NCBI GenBank assembly: GCA_016712525.1
Contig: JADJQX010000007.1
Location: forward strand, 1,798,001 to 1,862,000
DNA: 64,000 bases
Reading direction: 5' to 3'
Origin: Myxococcales bacterium
GTDB lineage: Bacteria > Myxococcota_A > Polyangia > Polyangiales > Polyangiaceae
Part shown: piece by piece, positions 28,097 to 36,119 of the stretch
Numbering within the stretch: the first letter of the stretch is position 1
Layout of the letters: each line of letters starts with the position of its first letter
The notes under the pieces: generated by a model
Database searches by the model: none
Seen by the model: only the letters and a program-made list of their open reading frames with translations
What the model was told of the DNA's origin: nothing
Translations under genes and position numbers: made by a program

Positions 28097-29235
28097 TGCG
28101 CGAGTTCGGCCTCGGAAACCGCGGCGTCGTGCGCGCGCGCGAGCACTTCGACTGGACCCTCTTCCTCGTGAGCTCGATGCTCGCGGTGGTCGGGGTCATC
28201 AACCTCTACTCGGCCACGAGCGCCGCCCGCGCCGCCCTGTCGGACATCTACATCCAGCAGATCTACTGGCTCGTGCTCGGGGGCATCTTCGCCACGGTGA
28301 TCGCCGCCATCGACTACCGGCACTTCGAGCGGCTCGGGTACGTCGTCTACGCCATCGGCATCGTGTCGCTCATCTTGGTCTTCATCCTCGGCAAGGACAT
28401 TCGCGGGAGCTCGCGCTGGATCAACATCGGCAGCTTTAGCTTCCAACCAAGCGAATTTACTAAGCTTTGTCTTGTCATCGCGCTGGCCAAGTACCTCCAC
28501 GACGACCCGAAGAGCGAGGGCCGCACCCTCTCGGATCTCGTGGTGCCTGCGCTCATCGCGGCGGTCCCGACGCTGCTCGTCCTCAAACAACCCGACCTCG
28601 GGACGGCCCTCATCCACGGCCTCACGTTCGCCACGATCGCGCTCCTCACGCGCATCAAGTGGAAGAGCCTCGTCAGCCTCGTCGTCGGCGGAGGCGTCGC
28701 CCTCCCGCTGTTGTGGACGTACGGCATGAAGGACTACCAAAAGAAGCGCATCACGACCTTCTTGAACCCCGAGGAGAACCTCCTCGGCTCGGGCTGGCAC
28801 GCGCACCACGCGCGCGTGGCGATCGGCGCCGGCGGCGTCACCGGCCAGGGGTTCATGAAGGGCACGCAGAACCAGTTCCACTTCTTGCCCGACCAACACT
28901 CCGACTTCCCGTTCGCGGTGTACGCCGAGGACTGGGGCTTCATGGGAGGGTTCGTGCTCGTCTTCCTCTACGCGTTCTTGGTCCTCTGGGCGATCCGCGT
29001 CGCCGCGTCCGCCAAGGATCGCTTCGGCGCCGTGCTCGCGATCGGCTGCGGCTCGATCATCTTCTGGCACGCGATCTTCAACCTCGGCATGGTCACCGGC
29101 CTCTTGCCGGTCGTGGGCGTCACGCTCCCGCTCTTCTCGGCGGGCGGCTCGTCGGTGCTCACGATCATGATGTCCATCGGGCTCCTCATGAACGTATCCA
29201 TGCGCCGCAACGCACCGACGAGCGGCCTCGGCTGA
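28096..29235 (+). CDS. rodA: RodA, SEDS-family peptidoglycan glycosyltransferase
   Basis: A 379-aa SEDS protein with about ten membrane helices. Family landmarks include RGSSRWINIG, SFQPSEFTKLCLV, VLKQPDLGTALI, the glycan loop GQGFMKGTQNQFHFLPDQHS with FPFAVYAEDWGF after it, and LPVVGVTLPLFSAGGSS. It polymerises lipid II into glycan strands, paired with PBP2. The ATG at 28096 shares a base with the stop of mrdA (TGATG). It is the last gene of the elongasome cluster; the next gene is on the other strand. Confidence 0.97.
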   Translation: MREFGLGNRGVVRAREHFDWTLFLVSSMLAVVGVINLYSATSAARAALSDIYIQQIYWLVLGGIFATVIAAIDYRHFERLGYVVYAIGIVSLILVFILGKDIRGSSRWINIGSFSFQPSEFTKLCLVIALAKYLHDDPKSEGRTLSDLVVPALIAAVPTLLVLKQPDLGTALIHGLTFATIALLTRIKWKSLVSLVVGGGVALPLLWTYGMKDYQKKRITTFLNPEENLLGSGWHAHHARVAIGAGGVTGQGFMKGTQNQFHFLPDQHSDFPFAVYAEDWGFMGGFVLVFLYAFLVLWAIRVAASAKDRFGAVLAIGCGSIIFWHAIFNLGMVTGLLPVVGVTLPLFSAGGSSVLTIMMSIGLLMNVSMRRNAPTSGLG

Positions 29236-29346
29236 CCCGGGCGTCGCGGCGTGCCGCGCGCGAGGGCTCCTTCAGGGCCCCTCGACCGGTCGCGAGGGCC
29301 GAGCGGGCCGACGTGGTCTTCCTGCGAGCGGAGGGCTCTGCCGTGG

Positions 29347-30294
29347 CTACTTCGGAGCCGCGACCTTCGTGAGCTCGGCGGTGACCGCTTGCGCGAGGGC
29401 GCAGTTGTTCACTTGCCGGCGCATCGCTGCCATCGTCTCGGCATCGGCCGCGTGATGCTCGCCGGCCATGAAGAACTGGCCTCCGGCGGTGCGGCGGAGG
29501 CGCACCACGACGTCCTTCGTTTTCAGGTTCACGACCACGACACGCGCCGGGTGCCCCATCGCCTGAAGCTGCTCGCTCGTGGGGACACCGCCGTCGGCCT
29601 CGGCTTTGGCCTCGTCCGTGTCCTCGTCCAAGACGAGCATGAAAAACTGGGCGCGCTTGACGATCTCGATGGCGACAGGGAGCGCACCCACCTGGGCCTT
29701 CTCGTACTGCTGCGCGAAGACGCGGAGCCGGGTGTCGTTCTCGGCCGACTTCACCTCGTCGACCCACGAAGGCTCGAGCACGCGCGTGGCCGCGTAGGCC
29801 CGGTGGAGGTTCCACGGCCGCTCGTCGGCCACCCCCGCGTCGCCCTCGGGGGCGGCTTGCCCCTTCATGAGGCAGGCGCAGAACCCGTCGCGCTGCGAGG
29901 TCGCCGCCGCCGCGCGGAGCGCCTCGACCGTGGTCGCCTCGGCCTGACGAACCCTTAGGTAAATACCCGGAAGCGCACGAAAATCCCAGGTCGCAACCTC
30001 GGGCTTGACCAGGTCGTCGAAGCTCGGCGACTTCGCCTCGGCGAGCGCCACGGCCTCGAGGCTGTCGCGGAGGGGGGCCCACTCCTTGCCCACTGTCTCT
30101 CCCGCCGCGCGCTGCTTCTTCAGGAGGTCTCCGCGGGCCGCCTCGAGCTCGCGGTTCGACGCGAAATACGCGACCCCGAGGGTCACCAAGAGGCCTACGC
30201 CCACGAGCCCGAAGAAGCCGGTCGTCGGCTTCCCGAACTTGCTCGCCTTTCGCTCTTCGCGGAGCACCGCGACCGATTTCAGCCCTCGTTCCAT
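29347..30294 (-). CDS. Single-pass membrane protein of unknown function, next to ExbD genes
   Basis: A 315-aa protein starting at ATG 30294 (MERGLKSVAVLREERK). It has one TM helix (TGFFGLVGVGLLVTLGVAYFA, about residues 25-45) and then a long extracytoplasmic part with helix-rich segments and one CAC motif (FCACLMKG, about 140). No catalytic motif is recognised. It lies 146 bp downstream of the second ExbD gene on the same strand, but a terminator-like hairpin at 30381-30414 separates them, so it may have its own promoter. It could be a cell-envelope partner of the motor module; that is only a guess from position. Confidence 0.72.
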   Translation of the reverse strand: MERGLKSVAVLREERKASKFGKPTTGFFGLVGVGLLVTLGVAYFASNRELEAARGDLLKKQRAAGETVGKEWAPLRDSLEAVALAEAKSPSFDDLVKPEVATWDFRALPGIYLRVRQAEATTVEALRAAAATSQRDGFCACLMKGQAAPEGDAGVADERPWNLHRAYAATRVLEPSWVDEVKSAENDTRLRVFAQQYEKAQVGALPVAIEIVKRAQFFMLVLDEDTDEAKAEADGGVPTSEQLQAMGHPARVVVVNLKTKDVVVRLRRTAGGQFFMAGEHHAADAETMAAMRRQVNNCALAQAVTAELTKVAAPK

Positions 30295-30380
30295 AGAAGC
30301 TCCGTCGGCTCCGGCGTGAAGAAGGTTCCCGCCCGGATCTCGATTCACGACACATGCAGTCTACACGCACGGACCCCCGA

Positions 30381-30414
30381 AAGAGAAACAGCCGCCGGGG
30401 ATCCCGAGCGGCTG
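30381..30414 (-). terminator. Terminator of the reverse-strand ExbB/ExbD operon
   Basis: Read on the reverse strand, CAGCCGC and GCGGCTG form a 7-bp stem with a 12-base loop, followed by TTTCTCTT. It lies 27 bp after the stop of the second ExbD gene. Confidence 0.5.
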
Positions 30415-30440
30415 CCTGTCGCTTGCGCCGAAGCGCCGCG

Positions 30441-30980
30441 TCACTTCTGCTTCGGGATCATGTTCACCATGAAGGAGACGTTCGGGTAGCCCGCGAACGC
30501 AGCCGTCTGGAACACGCTCTTCACGACGATGGCCGGCACGTCTTGGTCGACCTGGAGGACGACCACGCCCGGGAATTCCTTGCCCGGGTGGAGCTGCTTC
30601 CAGAGCTCGCGCTTGCCCTTGAGCACGTTGAAGAGCTCGTCGATGCGCTGGAGGCGCTTCGAGTCTTCGATCGCGCGCGTGTTGCCGGCGAGGTTGCCGT
30701 CGACGAGGATCTGGCTCCCCGCGATGCCCACCATCGGGGCGTCGATCATGTCGAGGGTGTTCTCGGCCTTGGGGAGCGTGACGCCCTTGGCGACCGTCAT
30801 CTCTCCCGACGCGCTGAACGTCATGAGGAGGAAGACGACGGTCACGACGAGGAAGTCGATCATGCTCGTGAGCGAGAGCGCCGCACCGACCGCTCGTCGC
30901 CCGCCGCCCGTCACCTTGTGCTGGACGAACTTGAGCGGGACGAAGTGCATGAGGCGGCGGCCAGGTTGATGAATCGTCAT
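30441..30980 (-). CDS. ExbD/TolR-family protein (reverse module, second copy)
   Basis: A 179-aa biopolymer transport protein. A short basic cytoplasmic N-terminus leads into one TM helix (about residues 38-56, LTSMIDFLVVTVVFLLMTF), whose Asp is the residue that carries protons in ExbD/TolR/MotB. The periplasmic domain has the usual alternating strands and helices (VGIAGSQILVDGN, GVVVLQVDQDVPAIVV). GGAGG lies 5 bases ahead of the ATG. It is 10 bp downstream of the other ExbD gene of this module. ExbD proteins couple the ExbB proton channel to work at the envelope. Confidence 0.87.
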   Translation of the reverse strand: MTIHQPGRRLMHFVPLKFVQHKVTGGGRRAVGAALSLTSMIDFLVVTVVFLLMTFSASGEMTVAKGVTLPKAENTLDMIDAPMVGIAGSQILVDGNLAGNTRAIEDSKRLQRIDELFNVLKGKRELWKQLHPGKEFPGVVVLQVDQDVPAIVVKSVFQTAAFAGYPNVSFMVNMIPKQK

Positions 30981-30990
30981 GGCATCCTCC

Positions 30991-31560
30991 TCAGTTCACC
31001 GCGAACGTGACGTTGAACGCGGGGACCTTCTCGGCTTTGCCGCCGACCGTGTAGTCGCGCTTCGCCTTGTAGATCGCGTCGATCACCCCGACGATGTAGA
31101 CGTAGGGCGTATCGTTGTCGCAGTGGAGCACGGCCTGGTCGAACTTCTTGTCCGAGCCTTCGCGGTGCGACCCCGTCGACTTCCACTCCTGCTCGATCTT
31201 CTGGGCGAGCTCGGGGAAGCGGATGACCTTCGTGTTGCCCTCTTTGACGAGGTTGTCCTTGCGCTGGACGTCGGTCGTGTTGATGACCGTTCCGCCCTGC
31301 TTCCACACGAGCTTGAAGACGTTCGGGTCCTTCATTTCGACGTGGAGCTGCTTCTCGGGCTCGACGTTGACTTGCTCGTCGGGCCTAGGGGGCCCGGGTA
31401 CCTGCGCGTCCGCATTGAGGCGCGCCATCTGCGACCACACCGCCGTGATCAACAGGAACGAGATGGTCACCATGAGCAAATCGATGAACGGGATCATGTT
31501 GATCTCCGAGTCGGTCTGCCTGCGACCTCCGCCTCCTCCGCCGACGTCTACGCCACCCAT
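30991..31560 (-). CDS. ExbD/TolR-family protein (reverse module, first copy)
   Basis: A 189-aa ExbD-like protein. The N-terminus is short and Gly-rich (GGVDVGGGGGGRRQ), followed by the family signature SEINMIPFIDLLMVTISFLL with the TM Asp near residue 27. The periplasmic part contains a charged insert between strands and two cysteine-free strand/helix units, ending FNVTFAVN. GGAG precedes the ATG. It is 123 bp after the ExbB gene and 10 bp before the second ExbD gene. It differs clearly from its neighbour, so the two probably form a heteromeric stator part. Confidence 0.88.
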   Translation of the reverse strand: MGGVDVGGGGGGRRQTDSEINMIPFIDLLMVTISFLLITAVWSQMARLNADAQVPGPPRPDEQVNVEPEKQLHVEMKDPNVFKLVWKQGGTVINTTDVQRKDNLVKEGNTKVIRFPELAQKIEQEWKSTGSHREGSDKKFDQAVLHCDNDTPYVYIVGVIDAIYKAKRDYTVGGKAEKVPAFNVTFAVN

Positions 31561-31683
31561 GTTGCTGCTCCAACGAATCTAGTTTGGTGAGGAGAGGACC
31601 ACGGACCCGCCGTGGTCCTCCCTTCGATGGCTTGGCTCATTCGTTCGGAGCGAGGCACGACACGCGCCTCGCTCCGCGTGACC

Positions 31684-32328
31684 TCACGCCGTGAGGTTCA
31701 CCTTTTGGCGGTTCGTCACGACGAGGTTGAGCACCTGGACGCTCGCCTCGTTGACGTCGTCCTCGAGCTGCTGCGTCTTGCCGTTGAGGATGGCGAAGCC
31801 GATGAGGCCCATGATGGCGACGATGAGGCCGAACGCGGTGCAGTTCATGGCCTCGGAGATGCCTTCGGCGAGGATACGCGCCTTCTGGCTGGGGTCGACG
31901 CTCTCGCCGCCGACGGCGCCGAAGCTTTCGATGAGACCGAGCACCGTGCCGAGGAGGCCCGAGAGCATCGAGAGGTTCGCCATGAGGGCGAGGTAGCCGG
32001 TGCGCTTCGCGATCTTGGGGACCTCGCGGAGAGCGGCCTCGTCCATCGCGGCCTGGACCTCTTCGTCGGGGCGGTTCACCTTCACGAGGCCGGCCTGGAC
32101 GATACGCGCGAGGGGCGCGTTGGCGGCCGAGCACATCTTGACGGCCTTCGCGACGTCACCCGCGAGGATGCACTTCTGCATCGTGGCGAGGAACACGTCT
32201 TTGTTGATCGAGGAGCCGTAGAGATAGATGGCGCGCTCGATGATGATGCCGATCGTGACCATGGACCAGAAGAGGATGACCCACATCATCTTCCCGCCCT
32301 CTTGAAAGTGCTTCCACAAGCCAGCCAT
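31684..32328 (-). CDS. ExbB/TolQ/MotA-family proton channel protein (reverse module)
   Basis: A 214-aa proton channel subunit. TM1 is near residues 14-35 (MMWVILFWSMVTIGIIIERA). The cytoplasmic domain follows, then TM2 and TM3 with the family core MLSGLLGTVLGLIESFGAVG (about 120-139) and EAMNCTAFGLIVAIMGLIGF (about 160-179). GGAGGATTC precedes the ATG. With the two ExbD genes downstream it forms a 1:2 gene set like AglR with AglQ and AglS of the Myxococcus gliding motor. Whether it drives gliding, secretion or uptake cannot be told from sequence. Confidence 0.92.
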   Translation of the reverse strand: MAGLWKHFQEGGKMMWVILFWSMVTIGIIIERAIYLYGSSINKDVFLATMQKCILAGDVAKAVKMCSAANAPLARIVQAGLVKVNRPDEEVQAAMDEAALREVPKIAKRTGYLALMANLSMLSGLLGTVLGLIESFGAVGGESVDPSQKARILAEGISEAMNCTAFGLIVAIMGLIGFAILNGKTQQLEDDVNEASVQVLNLVVTNRQKVNLTA

Positions 32329-33128
32329 CTGAATCCTCCACTCCGGGCGGCGACTCTGCCGCTTTCGTTTCGTTTGCCTCGGCCATCGAGCCGCGGCGCG
32401 CGTTCACTGCGTGACAACCATGAGACCCGTGTCTCGTAGCGTCCGGCGCGCGGACGTTATCTGAACGGGACGAGACGACGCAAGCACCTCTTTTTCGGAG
32501 AGGCCCACGTGACCCCGCGGGCGCGCAGAATTGCCGGTAGGACGCCTCCCGTCAACAGGACTTTGGGAAAAATATCGGGCACATACGATCTTCGAGGAGG
32601 GTCGGAAAATTCCATCCGCGCCACCCTCCCACGAACCGCGGCCAGCTCCCCGAAACCACTCTGAAATCTCGCGATCTGGGGCTCGCGGAGCGCGCGCGCC
32701 GGTTCGGCCCCGGTGGTGCCTCGAGGAACGGCCCGGCGTCCTCGATCTCCTCCACCGCGTGTCGACGACGGCGCCGCGTGCCTCGAACGACGCGCGCGAG
32801 CGTCCGCGGAGGTCGTGGCCCGCGGCGAGGCGCGTCCGCGCTCCCATCGTGGGCAGCCTCCTTCGCGCCCTCCCCCACTCCTCTCTCTTAAGGGAGGGGC
32901 AGACGGCGCCTCCGCGACCGAACACATTGACTTCGCGGATCGGGGGCTTGTATCGTCCGAAATCGATTGGGCGTGACTTGGCCGTACCGACGAATCGACC
33001 CGCGTTCGGGGTCGTTCGCTTTCATGATCGCGCCGAGCGGTTCTCGTATACGTTCGTGGGGTTCGCGAAGGTCGGTAGCTCTCGAGTCGAGCACGACGCC
33101 GAGTAAGGTTTAGAAAGGAGCATCGGGG
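32329..33128. other. 800-bp intergenic region between divergent motor modules
   Basis: No convincing gene is present: open frames here lack codon bias and known motifs. A candidate reverse promoter is TTGACG (32555-32550) with AATTCT (32532-32527), 17 bases apart. A candidate forward promoter is at 32927. The leaders would be about 190 and 170 nt, long enough for regulatory RNA structure, though I could not identify any. AT-rich patches occur near 32565-32585 and 32990-33120. Confidence 0.6.
32927..32956 (+). promoter_or_regulatory. Candidate promoter for the forward ExbB/ExbD operon
   Basis: TTGACT (32927-32932) and TATCGT (32951-32956), spacing 18, about 170 bp ahead of the ExbB ATG. Consensus similarity only. 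Confidence 0.4.
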
Positions 33129-33821
33129 ATGTTCGTTGCGCTTCTGAGTGAAGGTAAGGCTGCGGCAGGCGGTGGCGGCAGCGGCGGCTTGATGGAGGCG
33201 TTCAAAGAGAACCCCATCTTCCTTTCGTTCAACCTCGTCGTCAGCGCGATCGTGCTTGCGGTCGTCATCGAGCGAGCGGTCTTCCAGCTCGGCAAGTACC
33301 GCGTGAACTCGAAGGAGTTCTTCGCGCAGATCAAGAAGCTCGTCACGGCGGGCAACATCGATCGCGCGATCAAGCTCTGCGACGCGGGCGACTTTCCCAC
33401 GCTCCAGCTCGTGAAGGCCGGCCTCACGAACGCGAGCAAGGGCCCCGACGAGATCGACGCCGCCATGAGCGAAAAGATCGGCGAGCTCAAGCCCGCCGTC
33501 GAGAAGCGCATCGGCTCGCTCTGGTCGCTCGCGAACATCGCGACCCTCATCGGCCTCCTCGGCACCGTCGTCGGCCTCATCCACACGTTCGGCGCCGTCT
33601 CGGACCCGAACCTCTCCGCGGCCGACCGCCAGCGCGTCCTCGCGAACGGCATCGCCGAAGCCATGTACAACACGGCCATGGGTCTCGGCATCGCGGTATC
33701 GTGCATGATCGCGCACCTCATCCTTCACCAGCGCGCGAAGAACATCCAGCACGACCTCGACGCCACCCAGGAGCGCGTGTTCAACCTCCTCACGATCCAA
33801 ACCCGCTCCGGCAACTACTGA
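33129..33821 (+). CDS. ExbB/TolQ/MotA-family proton channel protein (forward module)
   Basis: A 230-aa paralogue of the reverse-strand ExbB. A Gly/Ala-rich start (KAAAGGGGSGG) precedes TM1 (FLSFNLVVSAIVLAVVIERA, about residues 33-52). The core TM2 motif is TLIGLLGTVVGLIHTFGAVS and TM3 is MYNTAMGLGIAVSCMIAHLI. The TM1 end (VVIERAVFQLGKY) and the cytoplasmic helix pattern match the other copy, so the modules are related by duplication. AAGGAG lies upstream of the ATG. It is followed at 20 bp by an ExbD gene and then a second one. Confidence 0.92.
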   Translation: MFVALLSEGKAAAGGGGSGGLMEAFKENPIFLSFNLVVSAIVLAVVIERAVFQLGKYRVNSKEFFAQIKKLVTAGNIDRAIKLCDAGDFPTLQLVKAGLTNASKGPDEIDAAMSEKIGELKPAVEKRIGSLWSLANIATLIGLLGTVVGLIHTFGAVSDPNLSAADRQRVLANGIAEAMYNTAMGLGIAVSCMIAHLILHQRAKNIQHDLDATQERVFNLLTIQTRSGNY

Positions 33822-33841
33822 GCGGGGACGAAAGCCTCATC

Positions 33842-34420
33842 ATGGCGGAGGAGACCGAAAAGCTATCGGCGAGCCAGCGCGCGAAGATTCGCCGCTTGTC
33901 TCAGCCGAAAGAGCTCGCCCCGGACGAAGAGGGCGGCGAGCTCAACATCGTCCCGTTCCTCGACATCGTCACGAACGTCCTCATGTTCGTGCTCGCGACG
34001 GTGAGCGTGACGTTCACCGCGACGATCGACACCTACCCGCCCCGCGCGGGGGGTGCCGGCGCGCGGGCCCCCACGACGAAGACCTTGAGCCTCACGGTCA
34101 TCATCGTCAACGAGGGCTTTAGCATCAAGGCGAGCGGCGGAAACGTCGCGCCCGGGTGCGCCGACACGGGCCCAGGCATCGCCATCCCGAAGAAGGGCAA
34201 CGACTACGACTTCGAAGGCCTCCGCGACTGCGCGGCCAAGCTGAAGTCCGCCTCGCCCGACTTCGAGAACGAAGAGCAGGTCACGGTCAGCGCGAACCCG
34301 AACATCCCCTACCAGCTCGTCATCGGTGCCATCGACCACCTCCGCGAGGTGCCGAACCCGAACGACCCTCAAAAGCCGAGGCGCCTCTTCCCCGAGGTCA
34401 ACTTCGGTCTGGCGCGCTGA
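33842..34420 (+). CDS. ExbD/TolR-family protein (forward module, first copy)
   Basis: A 192-aa ExbD-like protein. The cytoplasmic N-terminus is about 38 residues long and charged. The signature GGELNIVPFLDIVTNVLMFV carries the TM Asp near residue 42. The periplasmic part has two cysteines (GCADTG and LRDCAAK) that could form a disulfide. I took ATG 33842; the frame is open upstream through the ExbB gene but without a better start. It is 20 bp after ExbB and 12 bp before the next ExbD. Confidence 0.87.
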   Translation: MAEETEKLSASQRAKIRRLSQPKELAPDEEGGELNIVPFLDIVTNVLMFVLATVSVTFTATIDTYPPRAGGAGARAPTTKTLSLTVIIVNEGFSIKASGGNVAPGCADTGPGIAIPKKGNDYDFEGLRDCAAKLKSASPDFENEEQVTVSANPNIPYQLVIGAIDHLREVPNPNDPQKPRRLFPEVNFGLAR

Positions 34421-34432
34421 GGAGAGCCCACG

Positions 34433-35041
34433 ATGACGAATCAAGCTCCCCCCACCGGCGCACCGCCGAAGAAGCCCGCCAAGCCCGCCAGCATGGCCAC
34501 GTACAAGCGTGAGCTCCGCAAGGAGATCAAACGCCGCGCGGTCGAGCCGGAGATAAACTTCCTCAACATCACGGCGATGCTGGACATGATGACCATCATC
34601 CTCGTGTTCTTGTTGAAGAGCATGAGCGCTCAGTCGGCGTCGCTCCCGAAGTCGCAAGACCTCACGATGCCGAACAGCTTGCTCACGACGGAGGCCTCGC
34701 AAGAGGGCCTCGCGGTGCTCGTGTCGAAGTCGAGCATCGTGGTGGACGACACCGAGGTCTGCAAGGTGCCCGCCGACGCGACCCACGGCGTCGAGGCGAA
34801 GTACAAGCGGTCGGGACCGAACGATCTCTTCATCCAGCCTCTCGCCGCGCAGCTCCAGCAATGGCGCGAGCGCGACCGCCAAATTCGCCTCGCGACCGGC
34901 AAGGACGCGAACGCGAGCGAGGCGATCCTGATCGTCGACAAGGACACCCCGTACCGCTTGCTCGTCGAGGTGCTCTTCACCCTCGGGCAGAGCGAGTTCG
35001 CCAAGTTCCACCTGATGGTCATGCAGTCCCCGAAGAAGTAG
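34433..35041 (+). CDS. ExbD/TolR-family protein (forward module, second copy)
   Basis: A 202-aa ExbD-like protein with a Pro/Lys-rich cytoplasmic start (APPTGAPPKKPAKPA) and a basic stretch before the membrane (KRELRKEIKRRAVEPEINFL). The TM helix (ITAMLDMMTIILVFLLKSM) retains the key Asp near residue 50. The periplasmic domain ends with the usual VDKDTPYRLLVEVLFTL strand/helix. GGAGAG precedes the ATG. A strong terminator follows 20 bp after the stop, so the operon is exbB-exbD-exbD. Confidence 0.88.
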   Translation: MTNQAPPTGAPPKKPAKPASMATYKRELRKEIKRRAVEPEINFLNITAMLDMMTIILVFLLKSMSAQSASLPKSQDLTMPNSLLTTEASQEGLAVLVSKSSIVVDDTEVCKVPADATHGVEAKYKRSGPNDLFIQPLAAQLQQWRERDRQIRLATGKDANASEAILIVDKDTPYRLLVEVLFTLGQSEFAKFHLMVMQSPKK

Positions 35042-35060
35042 CCCTCGGCTCCTCCCTCCC

Positions 35061-35103
35061 CCGAAGCGCCCCCTCTCGTCGAGGCCGGGCGCTTCGGTTT
35101 TTT
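35061..35103 (+). terminator. Rho-independent terminator of the forward ExbB/ExbD operon
   Basis: A perfect 10-bp stem (CCGAAGCGCC at 35061-35070 with GGCGCTTCGG at 35088-35097), a 17-base loop and six T residues (35098-35103). A second small perfect hairpin (TGGCGCT/AGCGCCA, 35122-35138) follows without a T tract. Confidence 0.85.
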
Positions 35104-35292
35104 GTGGGGACGTTGCGCTTGTGGCGCTTGAAGCGCCATGTGTCGCCTCGGAAAATCGGAGGTGAAATCGGCCGCGACGATCTTGTCATGCGCACGTTCG
35201 TTCGCACCGTTGGGGGCACGAGCGAGCCGCGATGTCACCGCGACCCCACGTGGGGCGCGAAGCGAGCCAGCGTGCGCGCCGTGGAGAAAGAG

Positions 35293-36015
35293 ATGACTCT
35301 CGGGGCATTTTTGTCCGCGTGGGGGAACGCGCCCTTCGGCATCGCGTTCGGCATCGCGCTCGTGTTCGCCGTGCTCTCGTGGAGTGGCGCGCTCTCGCTC
35401 CTCGCCGGAGACCACGCGGGTGACGAAGCAGAGGGGCACGACGGCGACGCCGATGGGGACGGCGACGGCGACGGCGATGGAGACGACACGGACGACGCGG
35501 ACGACGCGGACGACGACGGAGCTCGGGGCACGGCCTCGCAGGTGCTCGGGGCATTCGGCTTCGGGAGGCTCCCGACGTCGCTGCTCTGGCAGTCGTTCGC
35601 GATCGTGTTCGGAGTGACGGGCGTCGCGGTCAATACGCGGTACCTGCACGAGGGGGCGCTCCCGTTGCGCTCGCTTTTGGTCTCGGTGCCGGTGGCGCTC
35701 CTGGCGGCCTTCGTCGTCGTCGCGCTGCTCGCGCGCTTCGTGGGGCCCGTGCTCGCGGCGGACGCGACCCTCGCGAGCTCACGGGACGAGCTCGTCGGCC
35801 ACGTCGGCACGGTCATCTCGACGACCGTCACGGCCGACTTCGGCGAGGTTCGCTTCCGCGAGAAGAACGGTCACGACGTCCGCCTCGTGTGCGCGCTCGA
35901 CGAGGGCTCGCGGATCGCCCGGGAGGGCGAGAAGGTCGTCGTGGTGGGGCTCGCGCAAGGCACGCAGCGGCCCCTGGTCACGCCGCTCGACGACGACCCG
36001 AGCGCGCTCCCGTAG
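35293..36015 (+). CDS. NfeD/YqiJ-like membrane protein with OB fold
   Basis: A 240-aa protein starting at ATG 35293 with GGAGAAAGAG ahead. TM1 is about residues 14-36. A striking Asp/Gly tract of about 28 residues (DGDGDGDGDGDD type, about 45-72) follows. Two more TM segments (about 90-110 and 118-146) lead to a C-terminal OB-fold domain (about 155-235; GHVGTVISTTVTADFGEVRF, GEKVVVVGL). YqiJ/NfeD proteins are encoded next to flotillins and act with them in membrane microdomains. The flotillin gene follows at 104 bp. The Asp-rich loop is unusual and could bind divalent cations. Confidence 0.82.
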   Translation: MTLGAFLSAWGNAPFGIAFGIALVFAVLSWSGALSLLAGDHAGDEAEGHDGDADGDGDGDGDGDDTDDADDADDDGARGTASQVLGAFGFGRLPTSLLWQSFAIVFGVTGVAVNTRYLHEGALPLRSLLVSVPVALLAAFVVVALLARFVGPVLAADATLASSRDELVGHVGTVISTTVTADFGEVRFREKNGHDVRLVCALDEGSRIAREGEKVVVVGLAQGTQRPLVTPLDDDPSALP

Positions 36016-36119
36016 CCCTGCGACGCGCGCGCGTCCTCACGCCCGTTCCCCTGCCCCGTTCGCTCGAACGCGAGGCTCAGGGCACCATTTTTCGTAACGT
36101 CATCAAGGAGATATGTCAC

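Noticed and set aside
32404..33106. Several open frames in the gap between the motor modules
   Set aside because: They lack codon bias, domains and ribosome-binding sites, and overlap each other on both strands.
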